DNA of 64,000 nt from Bathymodiolus brooksi (GCA_963680875.1 OY804575.1:104215505-104279504); one strand, 5' to 3'; shown: positions 11,576-43,880, counted from the first letter of the stretch. The notes: generated by a model not told the origin, from the sequence alone. A program made the numbers and translations.

Positions 11576-12299
11576 TTTGATATTATACAAATGTATTTGT
11601 GGTCCATTGACTTAATTTTATTATTTGCTTCAAGATTTTGTGATTAGATCTGCTTACCAGTTACCACTCATATTGAACCACACTAAATTAATCAGCTCCA
11701 TCATCCTATTAACATGTAAATGTACAAGTCACATGACATCATTTACACATGTTCTTTCACCTGCATGTGTTGTTTCTTCATTGTCAAATTTCAGGAACAT
11801 GCAAAACATGGTTGTGTATAGACACTAAGTCTTGTTTAATACAAGGCTCAAGATTACAATGTAGACATTACTTATATAGTTAAAGAATTTTTTAACATAA
11901 TTTGTTATTACTGGGGTCCTCCTCTAAGCAGGTCACCGGCCTCCTGTAATTAAAAAGTTGTTGTATAAGAGCAGTGGTCTCTCCTGTACAGGAACAATTA
12001 GTGCTATTTTACTATCTCAGTGCATTTGAAATCTGGTCTGACAAGAGGGGTAGCTTTTTAAGAGGACAATATTTTTTAGGTATAAGCCAAAATTAACAAG
12101 ATGTGATATTTGAATGAACTAAATTATGAAGTGTGGTCTCAGAATATAGGATTGATGAACTCATGGTGGAAAATTTTGGAAAGCAAATTATGATAAAAAA
12201 AAACATGATTTTCAGTTAAATATATGTCATATTTATGCATGATGCTCATATTTTTTAATAAGAATCATTTATATAATATCTGGTACTATATCATTGCAG
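11576..12299. other. Putative intron or upstream sequence of the receptor gene
   Basis: No further exon recognised. The signal-peptide exon expected for a receptor was not found here or further left, so it is either very short, too diverged to see, or outside the window. Confidence 0.4.
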
Positions 12300-32914
<20,615 letters not shown>

Positions 32915-32918
<4 letters not shown>

Positions 32919-33110
32919 TAATTTTATTCGTTTGACCGGAGGGAATTAGAATTAAATTATTTTCTCTTGGGTGTATTTCATTATGGAAGGTGGCACAATG
33001 GTAGCGGGTTTTTCCCCGCTCAAATGAGTAATTGGCGGGTTTTTTATTGGGATATATTTTCATTCAGCACGACAGCGCCAAAGTGGTCACACGCAAACAT
33101 TTTATTTTTG
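32915..33110 (+). repeat. Ngaro left repeat A1
   Basis: Starts AATATAATTTTATTCGTTTG and includes GGTAGCGGGTTTTTCCCCGC and CATTCAGCACGACAGCG. It is about 95% identical by eye to A2 at 40736. The first bases overlap the stop codon of putative receptor exon h. It probably carries the element's promoter, because the gag-like frame starts 20 bases after it. Confidence 0.85.
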
Positions 33111-33129
33111 TAAATTATCGTCACTCAAC

Positions 33130-33870
33130 ATGGATGACTCTAGTGAAGACCAAGATTGTTCTCTAAATGATATACTTATGGCCGTTAAGAGTCAGGGAGA
33201 TGGCAATACCAAGCTAAGGCAAGAAATCTCTAATTTAAGGCAAGAAGTGCACAGGGCCAGTTTGTCAGTTTCTTCCCAAGTTAAAAAACTTAAAACGTAC
33301 TCTCAATATGCTTGGAAATATGAGGGGAATAAAGTTCAGTATCTGCTTAATTCTGAATTTCTTGAAGACTTGGCACAAGCTCTTTGGGAAATTGATAATT
33401 TAAAGTTCGAACACGCCCGAGAAACAATTTCTGAATTAGTTGAAAAGGTCAAGCGCCGTAATAAACTGATTAAAATAGCCGACACAAGTGAGGGAGGCTG
33501 GGAAACTGTTCGTCAATATGAGAGTAACCCGGTTGCCAGTGATTCAGATGACGAGAGCAAGATTAACAAAGCTGAGAACAAAGCACTCAGAAAACACAAA
33601 TTTAAAGAAAAGAAAATCCCGGCTAAATCAATCCAGTCAAACCCGCCTCAGTTTGCCGCATCGAGTTTTCCTGGCAAAAACCAGCCCTTTCGTGAACCCC
33701 CGACATGGTATACCAGTTTTCCAGTCTATCAAAACCAACCCGGCACAAGCGGATATCAGCGCAGAGGTCAACAAGGAGGCGGATGTTTTAGCTGTGGATC
33801 GTTCCAGCACTGGAGGAATCAATGTCCCTTCAATTCAAAATCCATCCAGCAGAAACCAAAAGCAGACTGA
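33130..33870 (+). CDS. Gag-like protein of the Ngaro element
   Basis: The 246-residue frame starts MDDSSEDQDCSLNDILMAVK. A heptad-rich segment follows (about residues 27-60: LRQEISNLRQEVHRA), then a basic middle part, and a C-terminal zinc knuckle CFSCGSFQHWRNQC (CX2CX4HX4C, about residues 218-231), as in retroelement capsid proteins that bind RNA. The start follows the A1 repeat directly. The RT frame overlaps it in the +1 frame. This is the only intact frame of the element. Confidence 0.85.
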   Translation: MDDSSEDQDCSLNDILMAVKSQGDGNTKLRQEISNLRQEVHRASLSVSSQVKKLKTYSQYAWKYEGNKVQYLLNSEFLEDLAQALWEIDNLKFEHARETISELVEKVKRRNKLIKIADTSEGGWETVRQYESNPVASDSDDESKINKAENKALRKHKFKEKKIPAKSIQSNPPQFAASSFPGKNQPFREPPTWYTSFPVYQNQPGTSGYQRRGQQGGGCFSCGSFQHWRNQCPFNSKSIQQKPKAD

Positions 33871-35086
33871 TATGATAAAAGATGAGTATTTTAATGTTAA
33901 TGATTGTAATAATTTGTCTCTTGATTTTGGTGAAATTAGTAACCTTACACATGATTATTACGAGTACGAACAAGGACAAGCAGACATTATAGTAAAAAGT
34001 AGATTGAAAAAACATTACAACTTCTGGAAAAATATTGGTTGTTACGATTATATTTTAGACACTATATACAACGGTTACAGAATACCGTTTTTTAGTATAC
34101 CTCCTTCTATTTGTTTATCTAACAATAGATCGGCAGTCAACCATAGAGAATTTGTCGTCGAAGCAATACACGATTTACTTATTAAAGGTCTGATTGAGGA
34201 ATGTGAGAGTAAATCTATTGTTGTCAATCCATTGACAGTATTTGTATCGAGTAGTAACAAAAAACGTTTAATTCTAGATTTAAGACATGTGAATTTACAT
34301 TTATGGAAAACTAGTGTAAAATTCGAAGATATTCGAATAGCTATGCAATTTATTACCAATAATTCTTTTTGTTTCAAATTCGATTTACACTCGGCATATC
34401 ATCATGTTGATATTTTTAAGCCTCATACAGATTATCTAGGATTTAGTTGGTGTTATGGTAATACTGTTAAATAGTTTAAATTTCTTGTTTTACCATTTGG
34501 CCTTATTTCAGGATGTTATATCTTTACTACGTTAACTCGCCCTTTAGTTAAAAATTGGAGAGGCGAAGGGAAACAAATTATGATGTATCTGGAGGATGGC
34601 ATTGGCGTTCATATTGATCTACAAGTTTGTAAAACTTTATCTGACGAAGTCAGACAAGATTTAATTCTTAGTGGCTTTGTTCCAAAAAAAGAAAAATCTA
34701 TCTGGTCACCCGTTCAACAATTAACGATTTGAGGTTATTTTATCGATACAGAAAAACATTTTATCTCTATCTCAGAGGAAAGACTTTTGAAAGTATTTAA
34801 GACAATAAACTTGATAGAATATAATTTAGAAAAATTCAGCAAAGTACCTGTGAGATTAGCAGCTTCTTTAGTTGGTCAGATTGTGTCTATGTCGTACGTT
34901 ATAGGAAATGTTACAAACATTATGACCAAATATTTAAGCATCGATATCTTAGATAAACAATCGTGGAACAGTGATATTTTTCTGTCAAAAGAAAGTTTAG
35001 ATCAAATTGCATTTTGGAAGTGCAATTTACGTACTACAAATTTAAAAGAGTTTACCTCTGATCTTTCTTGTCATACTATAGTATAT
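33837..35086 (+). pseudogene. Ngaro reverse transcriptase part, interrupted
   Basis: Open from the overlap with the gag-like frame to a TAG at 34472-34474, and then continuing in the same frame. Recognisable RT blocks: LILDLRHVNLHL, FCFKFDLHSAYHHV (catalytic Asp in FDLHSAYHH), LPFGLISGCYIFT, and YLEDGIG near 34585-34605 in place of the usual Y-x-DD box. A second stop (TGA) lies near 34730. Downstream the thumb/connection part runs to 35086, where the nested insertion begins. The E in YLED and two stops indicate loss of activity. Confidence 0.85.
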
Positions 35087-35168
35087 CAATTAAAGTTAAC
35101 AGAGTACTGAGTAGCTGGGCTGACATCCATAAAGGAGTGCCCAAGGATCTATCCTGGGACCCCTCTTA

Positions 35169-35473
35169 GGGAACGTCCATTTAACTTGAAGGGGGGGGGG
35201 GGGGGGGGGGGGGGGTTATGGTTTTTTGTTTCGTTCAGAATTTTTTTTTCAGACAACACAAGAGTTAGAATATTTTTTTTTTGTCGCGCAAAGCGCGAAT
35301 TTTTTTTCCAGAATACCACATTAGGTTATATGGCAAAAACTCTGAATCAGATTATTTTTTTTTTCCTCCACCAAAATCAGAATATTTTTTTCAGCAACAT
35401 TGGGAATCAGAATATTTTTTTAGAAAAAAACCATAACCCCCCCCCCCCACCTTCAAGTTAAATGGTCGTTCCC
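35169..35473. mobile_element. PIF/Harbinger-like MITE, copy 2
   Basis: Starts GGGAACGTCCATTTAACTTG with a G run of about 25 bases and ends with a C run and CTTCAAGTTAAATGGTCGTT. TTA is duplicated at 35166-35168 and 35474-35476. The hairpin-like GTCGCGCAAAGCGCGAA lies inside. The 91-codon frame crossing it is an artefact. Confidence 0.85.
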
Positions 35474-35636
35474 TTAATGTCTTTATTAATGACATATTTC
35501 ACTTTATTTCTGATAGTTCCTTGAATAATTATGCAGATGACAATACCCTCTCATTCTGTAATCCAGATTTTGATGCACTTATATCTACTCTGGGGACTGA
35601 CTCAAATCAACTAATTGAATGGTTCAGAATATATAA

Positions 35637-35915
35637 GGGATCGACCATTTAACTTAAAGGGGGGGGGGGGGTTTTGTTGTTTCGTTCAGAATTTTTTTTT
35701 CGGACAATTCAAGAGTTAGAACATTTATCTTTTTTGTCGTGCAAAGCGCGACATTTTTTTCCGCAATTATACATTAGGTTATATGACCAAAACTCTGAAT
35801 CAGATTATTTTTTTTTCCTCCACCAAAATCAGAATATTTTTTTCAGCAACATTGGGAATCAGAATATTTTTTTAGAAAAAAAAACATACCCCCTTCAAGT
35901 TAAATGGTCGTTCCC
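35637..35915. mobile_element. PIF/Harbinger-like MITE, copy 3
   Basis: Starts GGGATCGACCATTTAACTTA and ends TTCAAGTTAAATGGTCGTTC. TAA is duplicated at 35634-35636 and 35916-35918. Same orientation as copy 2, in the same LINE. Confidence 0.85.
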
Positions 35916-37099
35916 TAAGATGCAGGCTAATCCAGAAAAATTTCAGTTTTTGGCTGTAGACAGAAAAACTTATGACAAAAATCCATCCATTCATATTCAG
36001 AATTTTGATCTTACATGTGAAAGTACTGTGAAACTCCTTGCGATTGATATTGATTATCAACTAAATTTTGATGCTCATATTAGTACAATATGCAGGAAGG
36101 CATCCCAACAACTAAATATTCTCAAACATTTGGGTGCATATTTGAATAGATCAAATAAGTTAACTATATTTCATACTTTCATACTTAATAATTTTAACTT
36201 TTGCCCTTTGGCCTGGCATTTCTGTACTGATAAAAATTCAAAAAAATTAGAAAAAGTGCAGGAAAGAGCACTCCGTTTTGTATATGAAGACTATAATAGT
36301 TCTTATGAGGAATTACTACAAAAAGCTAAGGTGCCTTCCTTGCAGATTAGAAGAATGAGAACCATGGCTTTGGAAACATATAAAATAATTAATAAACTTG
36401 CACCTGTCTGTCTTCATGATCTTGTCCATATGAAAAACTCTAAATATTCTTTCAGATACAACAACATTTTGGAAATACCACAGACCAAATCTACACGGTA
36501 CGGTAAAAATCTTTCAGATTTGCTGCACCTACATTGTGGAACAGCCTCCCAGATCATTTCAGGACTGAAAATAGCTTCTCTCAATTCAAGAGTCTTTTGC
36601 AGTCCTGGAATGGGTCTAAATGTCACTGTTCTGCATGTAGATGATTAAAATTTTGCTTCTGGTTTGCTTATATTCTTATTTTTTTATTTCTTTTTAATTA
36701 TTTAATTTTTTTTAGTTTGGCTTGAACATTTTATATTCTTTGATTTTTTAGTTAGACAAGTGCTGCTTTTACTGATTATGTTGGTACCAGTTTTAAGTAT
36801 TCAGTATTATTTTTTATCTGCTGCTTCTTTTTTTAAATGCTGCTTTATGTTGGAGCATCTGTGTGTGGATCTTGAACAAGAGTCCAAAGAGGCACTTGCC
36901 ACGTGGTTTCTTGTTCAGATCTATACACAGTCCTCCTTTTTATGCCTGTATGTCTTAATAGCTTATTTTAGTTTGTAACTTTGCATGTGACTTGTGTTGT
37001 TTTATTGTTAATGTGTATTCGGTAAAAAGCTCCTTAGAGCTTATGTTGTACTGTTTTATTATGTGCCAAATCAAAATAAATTTTTCTTATCTTATCTTA

Positions 37100-37389
37100 G
37101 GGAACGACCATTTAACTTGAAGGGGGGGGGGGGGGGGGGGGGGTTTATGGTTTTTTTCTAAAAAAAATATTCTGATTCCCAATGTTGCTGAAAAAAATAT
37201 TCTGATTTTGGTGGAGGAAAAAAAAAATAATCTGATTCAGAGTTTTTGTCATATAACCTAATGTTGAATTCTGGAAAAAAAATTCGTGCTTTACGCAACA
37301 ACAAAAAATATTCTAACTCGTGTTGTCCGAAAAAAAATTTCTGAACGAAACAAAAAACCATAACCCCCCCCCCTTAAATGGTCGGTCCC
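37100..37389. mobile_element. PIF/Harbinger-like MITE, copy 4
   Basis: Starts GGGAACGACCATTTAACTTG and ends CCTTAAATGGTCGGTCCC. TTA is duplicated at 37097-37099 and 37390-37392, within the CTTAT-repeat tail of the LINE. It is inverted relative to copies 2 and 3. Confidence 0.85.
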
Positions 37390-37397
37390 TTATCTTA

Positions 37398-38460
37398 TGC
37401 CTGAAATGGACGGTCGCCCAGTCGCCAAATGCGACTAATATCTTATTCGGGCGACCAAAAGCTGCTCCAAATTAGGTAGTCACTGGCCCAACAAAAAACG
37501 TCTGGGCGATTGCCTAAAAGACCGTTAAAAATTGTTGTTTTACCGAAACCGGGACATAAACTAAAACTTAAACGGTAGATAACTCTTCTGTTCCAGTCGA
37601 AAACGGTTTGTTACGAGCACAGCGATTGGTCCAAATACATTTTTGTAGCCAATGAATACACAGCTAATGTAATTTACTGTTCTCCCCAATTATTTATTTT
37701 TATCGAGCCAATCAATACACGTTTCCTAAACGTTTTTATGTAATACACAAGTATTCACTAAATATTAGAAAAGAAACGTGTTTTTTTTGTTTCTTTATGA
37801 TTTAATTATTAAAATTGTTAACTTTCACGGACGAAGTGGAAAGTTGTGAAGAGAATTCTGTCAACTTATATTGTTTGCGATCTGGTATCTTTCACGGTTC
37901 GGAAATTTATTCATTCAATCTGCTGCAAAATGTACATGTACGGATTTCATTTTACAGAAATCGGAAACCTTTTTGTGTCAATCCTTAGGTAATCATTGAA
38001 AAACTTTTCCCCAACAACGGAGAGAAAATCGTTGACAGTAATGTCAAACTACGGAAACGATCTGGCCTGTCACTTCTTTTAAACTTTTCATAGTTCATCT
38101 CTATATGTACACGGCTACATTTTAATGACAATTGGGAGTGTTTTCTTTTTTGGAACCAGAACTTTTGTTTACAAATTAAAAAATAACAGGAAAAGTTAAG
38201 AGTTATATAACAGAAAATGACAGCACCGTTTGTTATTTCAACAAAGTGAGATACTTGTTTGGAATGAATAACCAACTGACATTACCCCGAACTGAGAGGT
38301 TATTTTACTTTAGAATCACTTTTTCATAGTGGATTGAAACAAGTGATGTCACTCTTCACTTTGGGGCCACCATTATGCCATTTGGGCCAGTGACTCTTAA
38401 TTTTTTACTGGCCCAAAAAAAAATTTCGGACCAGCCTAATGGCCCTCATTTCAGGCACTG
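37398..38460. mobile_element. CAGTG-ended DNA element, copy 1
   Basis: The left end is eroded (TGCCTGAAATGGACGGTCGC) and the right end is intact (CTCATTTCAGGCACTG). The inner sequence, such as ACGGAAACGATCTGGCCTGT, is present in reverse complement in the longer copy at 61274-62726. Inverted ends of the form CAGTGCCTGAAAT resemble hAT termini. No transposase frame is present. Confidence 0.7.
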
Positions 38461-39159
38461 GTATATAGTGATGCTAGTAACACGGGATACGGTGGTTATA
38501 TGGTTGAGAATCCTAGTGATATAGCTCACGGAATGTGGTCAAACAATGAATCTATGAAAAGTTCAACTTGTAAAGAGCTTACGGCAGTAAAAAACATTTT
38601 GTTTTCTATAAACAAATTATTGCACAATAAGAGAATCAAACGGTTTACAGACAATCAAAATGTAGTCAGTATAATTAACAAAGGCAGAATGAAAAGGGAA
38701 TTACAAGATATAGCAATTAGTATTTTATGTAATTGTTTGAATAATAACATTTCTATTTATGTTGAATGGATTCCAAGATCCAAGAATGATCAAGCTGATT
38801 TTATTAGTCGTATTGTTGACTATGATGACTGGGGTGTGTCGGATGAAATTTTCATACATTTGGATTCCCTGTGGGGACCCCACGAAATTGATTGGTTCGC
38901 CAATTATAACAATCACAAGTTACCGGTGTTTTATTCCCGTTCCTGGACAATCAATGCTATTGGTATCGATGCGTTTACAGTTAACTGGAATGGAGTTAAC
39001 GGATGGTTTGTACCACCAGTTTGTATTGTATCAAGAGTTCTTCGATACATGAAACAGTGTCTAGCTTTTGGTACGATAATTGTACCTTTGTGGAGGTCGG
39101 CAAGTTTTTGGCCGATTTTATCTCCAAGTGGTGATGGCTTTATAAAAGAGGGTGTATAA
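38461..39159 (+). pseudogene. Ngaro RNase H and following domain
   Basis: Begins with YSDASNTGYGGYMVE, in which the Asp of SDAS is the first RNase H catalytic residue. CKELTAVKNIL supplies Glu, FTDNQNVVSIINKG the second Asp, and SKNDQADFISR the last. A conserved post-RNase H segment follows (EIDWFANYNNHKLPVFYSR, DAFTVNW, WFVPPVCIVSRVL) as seen in DIRS-like pol proteins. The frame has no ATG of its own: it is the severed continuation of RT. Listed as pseudogene because of the insertion. Confidence 0.85.
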
Positions 39160-39419
39160 ACTTACCTACTAAAATCTTCTTTAATCCTGGTAAAGGGAAG
39201 AAAGGTGTGTTTGGTAACATTGACTTGCCTTTCAGGATGCTTGCTTTAAAGATTGACAATAGGTAAACTAATTAACCAACTAATACATTTATATTCCAGT
39301 CAGTGGTGGTGGTATTGATATACAGATATGTAGATATTGTTTGTTTTGCAGATAGTGACATTAGCATTGTTAGTTAATTTTGTGTGTATGAACTTATAGA
39401 CTTTGTAATTATGTAATTT

Positions 39420-40538
39420 TTGTTTTTAAATATGTTCTTTCAGGTATTCAAAGACGACATTTTAGAGTTGCCGTCTTCTTTGATTGAAAAAGTTAATGAT
39501 ATACCTGGAATATTGTGTGATTGTAAATCTGGTAATACTGTTAGGAATTATTATTATGGTTTTCTAAGATGGAAAAAATGGGCAAAATTACAAGGAATTT
39601 CAGATGCAGATGTTTTACCTGCTAAGCCTATTCATGTGGCATTATATTTAACGTGTTTGGTGCATCAGAATTCCAGTTCGGGTCCTATCAATCAAGCTTT
39701 TTATAGTATTCGATGGGCACATTCTATCGTGAGCGTTATTTCGCCCACTGAATCTTTCTTAGTGAAGAATATTTTGGAGGGAGCAAAAAGGAGATTGGCA
39801 GTTCCTACTAAAAAGAAAGAACCGATTACTCCAGAATTACTACTGAAAATGTACGATAATCTGTATAGTGATAATAATGTTTTCAACCAACGTACAATAT
39901 GTGCTTGTTTGTTAGGCTACGCAGCATTTCTACGAGTTTCAGAATTATTAAATTTACGAAGATGTGCCATTGAATTTTTTCCAAGTCATATGTCTGTATT
40001 CATCCAGAAAAGTAGGCTACGCAGAATTTCTACAAGTTTCAGAATTATTAAATTTACGAAGATGTGACATTGAATTTTTTCCAAGTCATATGTCTGTATT
40101 CATCCAGAAAAGTAAAACGGATATTTATAGGGATGGAAATCGAATAATTATAGCAAGAACAGGAAACAATTTGTGTCCGGTAAAGAATTTGGAATTATAT
40201 TTACAATGGGTTGATAATAACCACGAATTCGATTTTTATTTATTTCGTAATTTAAAAAAGACAATGATCACTATATTTTTCGGAAAGAAAATGTACCGTT
40301 ATGTTATACTAGAATGAGGGAGCTTTTTATTCAGGCATATAAACCGTTCGTCAGCGATATTAAGTCTTATGGTCTTCATAGCTTGCGATCTGGTGGAGCT
40401 ACAGCAGCATGTAATTTTGGTGTTCCTGATAGACTTTTCAAGCGCCATGGTAGATGGAGATCCGAAAACGCCAAAGACGGTTATGTAAAGGACTCGTTTA
40501 ATGACTTGTTGTTTGTGTCTAAAAAAATTGTTGATTAA
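39420..40538 (+). pseudogene. Ngaro tyrosine recombinase, broken by a 100-bp duplication
   Basis: The N-terminal SAM-like part runs SLIEKVNDI to GAKRRLAVPTKK. The catalytic part shows the first Arg in LRVSELLNLR (about 39930), the H-x-x-R box in HSLRSGGATAA, then FKRHGRWRS, and the nucleophile Tyr in DGYVKDSF (about 40480). A direct duplication (39913-40012 repeated at 40013-40112) shifts the frame, and a second shift lies near 40265-40315. This enzyme would insert the circular DNA copy. Confidence 0.85.
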
Positions 40539-40576
40539 ATGTATTGCAACCAGTAAATTCTCCCTTTCTTTGGTTC

Positions 40577-40735
40577 AGCAGCGGCGTTGTCGTGTGGCTT
40601 TACATGATTTGCAGTCTTTTTGGCCCTTATATGACATGACGTCTATAATTATGGGATAAGAAGAGTTTGAAGATGCCAAATGGGTAATCAGAATATGGTA
40701 CGTTATACATAATGAGATGGTGTTTCCCAAGGAGA
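40577..40735 (+). repeat. Ngaro repeat B1
   Basis: From CAGCAGCGGCGTTGTCGTGT to GTGTTTCCCAAGGAGAA. The first ~65 and last ~50 bases recur in B2. It directly abuts A2, as expected for the B1-A2 junction of a circular intermediate. Confidence 0.8.
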
Positions 40736-40930
40736 AATATAATTTTATTCGTTTGACCGGAGGGAATTAGAATTAAATTATTTTCTCTTGGGTGTATTTC
40801 ATTATGGAAGGTGGCCAATGGTAGCGGGTTTTTTCCCGCTCAAATGAGTAATTGGCGGGTTTTTTATATTTTTTCATTCAGCACGACAGCGCCGAAGTGG
40901 TCGTCACACGCAAACATTTTATTTTTTATT
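40736..40930 (+). repeat. Ngaro repeat A2
   Basis: Copy of A1, differing by a few substitutions and small indels (for example a 12-base difference after GGCGGGTTTTTTAT). Confidence 0.85.
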
Positions 40931-41067
40931 AATTATTTTCCTATTTTTGGCATACTTTTTGTCTTTATTTATTGATTGATAGGACCTGAACAGACTATTC
41001 CCATTCTGATAATGGATAAATGTGTCTTGTTATTGCGAATGTGTATTCGAGATATGTCATGTTTATA

Positions 41068-41384
41068 ATAAATCAGCAGCGGCGTTGTCGTGTAGCTTTG
41101 CACTTTACATGATTTGTAGTCTTTTTGGCCCTTATTTTCAGACGTATATAGAGCTCTCTATATATACATATCAGTCGACTGATGCAATCAGAAAACGGCA
41201 TCTCTATATACATATCAGTCGACTTATGCAATCAGAAAACGGCATATTATTGCTGTTTTACATATTTCTAAGCCATGGAAATGGGGGAAAAAAATGAAAA
41301 AAGGGGGGATGCTCTGTCCTGTCCACAAGTACCTGTGATCAGAATATGGTATGTTATACATAATGAGATGGTGTTTCCCAAGGA
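41068..41384 (+). repeat. Ngaro repeat B2, with extra middle part
   Basis: Starts ATCAGCAGCGGCGTTGTCGT and ends GTGTTTCCCAAGGAGAA like B1, but its middle differs. It includes a direct duplication of about 60 bases containing CATATCAGTCGACT at 41160-41250. The element should end at about 41384. Confidence 0.75.
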
Positions 41385-42870
41385 GAATCTTTGTGAGCGT
41401 GCAATACTAGTCAATCTCTGTCCTAATGTTTCAGTTTTACCTGGTGTAGAGGTCATAAATTTGGGCTTGTTTGCCCCTGCGACCCTTCTTGATTTGTCAT
41501 ATCCATTTGTCACTTCCGGTTTGTATATGTCTGGCTTGAATTTGATTTCAAGGTCTTTCCAATGCGAATTTAGCTGGTTTTTGAACCCATTTACCGTATT
41601 CGACTCTATTACTTTCGCGGGTAAACTATTCCATACTCTTTTCTAATATTAGTTCTACATTGCTTCTTGCAGATTTTATGCTTGTGGCCTCTGGTGGTGA
41701 TCTCATTTTTCGGAAAGATTTTATTGCTACTTACCTTATCTATATTGTTAATAATTCTAAACGTTTCTACCATGTCAGATCTTAGTCTCCTGTATTGTAA
41801 AGATGGTAATCCTAGATATCTTGATCGGTCGCTATAACTGAGATGTTGAATATTTTTGACTAGTTTTGTGGCTCGTCTTTGAACATTTTCAATTTTGATG
41901 GCTTCCTTTTTGTACATAACAGACCATATATTTCTTCCGTATTCTAGGTGTGGACGGACTATACCTTTATAAAGTGTGGTAAACATATTCTTGTCCATGT
42001 ATGTAAAGCTTCTTTTTATCATTACTAGTCTTTGGTTGGCCTTTTTTATTTGATTATTGATGTGAATTTGAAATTTTAATTTTTCATCTAAAGTGATACC
42101 AAGGTCTTTCTCTTCTGTGGAATGGGTGATGATATCCCCTCCCATTTGATATCTAGCATTATTGGGCGGACCGAAATGTACATGTTTGCATTTGGATTTG
42201 TTGAAAGTTAACAACCATTCTTTTGACCACTGCATTAATCTATCTATATATATATCTCCTTGTAGTTTTATTTCATCATTTGTATTATTTACTGCAGCAT
42301 ACAACTTTGTATCGTCTGCAAAGAGCTTAGCTACATTTTGTACTACGTCAGGCAAGTCGTTAATATATATTGTGAATAGTATGGGCACAAGAACGCTCCC
42401 TTGGGGTATTCCGCTAGTCACATCAGTCTATTTCGAGTTGGATCCATTAAGCACCACTTTTTGTTTTCGTTCCGATAAGAAGTTTTTGATCCACTCAAGG
42501 ATATTTCCAGATATTCCATAACCCTTCAATTTTTTAAATAGCCGATGGTGGGGCACAGTGTCAAATGCCTTTTGGAAATCTAGGTATATAGCATCTACAG
42601 AGTTGTGGTTATCGAGATGTTCTGTCCAATCTTCCATAACTTCTATAAGCTTGAGTTATACATGACCTCCCTTTTCTAAACCCATGTTGACCATTTGTGA
42701 ATAACTGGTTTGATTCCATATGGTTCATAAGACTGTCCTTAACAAATTTCTCAAATGATTTACATATAATGGATGTCAAACTGATTGGGCGATAATTGGT
42801 CACCTGCTGTTTTGGTCCTTTCAGTGAATAGTAGTGTGACAGTGTCTGCTGCTTTTCCATGTATGCATTT
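41385..42870 (-). pseudogene. CR1/L2-like LINE fragment
   Basis: Read from right to left: NYRPISLTSIICKSFEKFV, DAIYLDFQKAFDTVPHHRL (first RT catalytic Asp), GIPQGSVLVPILFTIYINDL, LFADDTKLYAAV (FADD box), then IKRSFTYMDKNMFTTLYKGI, RPHLEYGRNIWS and RVWNSLPAKVIESNTVNGFK. A TAG near 42426 and a frame shift near 42630 break the frame. The 5' part of the LINE is missing. The 3' end touches the Ngaro B2 repeat, and the wording of the last segment (SLGNTISLCITYHILI) runs into it, so the border is uncertain by some tens of bases. Confidence 0.85.
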
Positions 42871-42954
42871 TACTCCACATAAGTAATATTAGCTATTTTG
42901 ATTGTCTAAATTATTGCATATAGATTAGTATGTCTTTGACATTGTCCATATAAT

Positions 42955-43205
42955 AGTTAGCTTACTTACCTCAAGTGTGGTAGATCTCATGAGTTCAATC
43001 CCCAGTCAGGTCAAACCAAAGACTTATAAAATTGACAGTTGCTGCTTCTACGCTAAGCATGCAGCATTAAGGAGTAAGAGCTAGTTGGCTCAGAATCATG
43101 ATAATTTGTCAGAGTGGAGCGACATGTCTACCTGTAATTATTTCTTGCCATGATATGGCTGAAAAAATTGCACGTTAAGTGTAAAGCAACAATCACTCAC
43201 TAACT
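42955..43205 (+). mobile_element. SINE family 2, full length
   Basis: tRNA-like head (TAGTTAGCTTACTTACC for the A box, GAGTTCAATCCCC for the B box), middle, and tail AGTGTAAAGCAACAATCACT. Same family as 26325-26615 in the opposite orientation. Confidence 0.75.
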
Positions 43206-43534
43206 GTATATGGAAAAGAGATTTTGAATATTAGCGAGACAAACATATATACATATAGTGCCCAAGTCTGAATATATCTAAGATTAAAGGTCAATCAAGG
43301 TGATACAGATGAGTTATCTTCTCCTTCCCACTATCGTAGTCACGTATTCTCTAATGTTTAATTAGACCAGAACCCAAAATTTTGATTTTGTATTTTAATA
43401 TTAATATCATGGTGTTTAATATTATGAAAATTAGAACTCAAGCTACAGCATAGGACCAATTGTTAATGAATAACAACAGAGAACAACATTATCATACAAT
43501 TAAATTCCACAGTATAATACATTACCAGTGTGAG
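43206..43534. other. Unannotated stretch
   Basis: AT-rich. No feature supported, and no SEFIR-like coding sequence on the + strand. Confidence 0.4.
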
Positions 43535-43880
43535 CAAGTGATTGTTTTATAATGTTAATTCAGCAATTTTTCAGCCATATCATGGCGAGAAAAAGTTGTA
43601 TTTCGGTGAGGTGATAATGTCCACTTTGTACTAGACCAGCATGTGAAGTTGGATTTTTAGTGCTAGCCCAAGGAAATGACAGTCTGCAGGTAGACATGTT
43701 GCTCCACTCAGACACATCATTATCCTTATTCCGAGCCAACTTTTCTTTGCTCTTACTCCTTAATGCTGCATGCTTAGCAGAGAAGCAGCAAATACCTATA
43801 TTAAAGTCTTTGGTTTTAACCTATGATCTACCGCACTCAAGGCAAGCACGTCAATCATTACACTACTGATCAATGAGGTT
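43535..43880 (-). mobile_element. SINE family 2, full length
   Basis: Tail at left (GTGATTGTTTTATAATGTTA), middle including CTCCACTCAGACACATC and CTCCTTAATGCTGCATGC, head at right. The middle is the single-copy counterpart of the 78-bp satellite unit. Confidence 0.8.

Larger units (their letters stand above)
35087..37099 (+). pseudogene. 5'-truncated jockey-like LINE, split by two MITEs
   Basis: Three blocks (35087-35168, 35474-35636, 35916-37099) read as the C-terminal half of a non-LTR reverse transcriptase. HKGVPKDL and NNYADDNTLSF hold the catalytic YADD box. Then come LAIDIDYQLNFDAHI, FHTFILNNFNFCPLAWHFC, QERALRFVYEDYNSSYEELL and TKSTRYGKNLSDLL. This last order is typical of jockey/CR1-type elements in marine invertebrates. 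A 3' untranslated part follows and ends in CTTATCTTATCTTA, a short tandem tail. The start is truncated, as usual for LINE insertions. Confidence 0.8.
35087..38460. mobile_element. 3.37-kb nested insertion inside the Ngaro pol
   Basis: GTATAT is found just before it (35081-35086) and at its right side (38461-38466), and the RT-RNase H frame is in register across these two points. It contains a LINE fragment with two Harbinger-like MITEs inside, a third such MITE in the LINE tail, and a CAGTG-ended DNA element at the right. The 6-bp repeat may be the LINE's target duplication, with later arrivals nested in or next to it. Confidence 0.75.

Noticed and set aside
35674..36648. 324-codon frame taken as one protein
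   Set aside because: The first ~80 codons are a Harbinger-like MITE; only the rest is LINE protein.
41022..41297. Small membrane-like protein in the Ngaro 3' region
   Set aside because: Lies across repeat B2 and its internal duplication; no conserved features.
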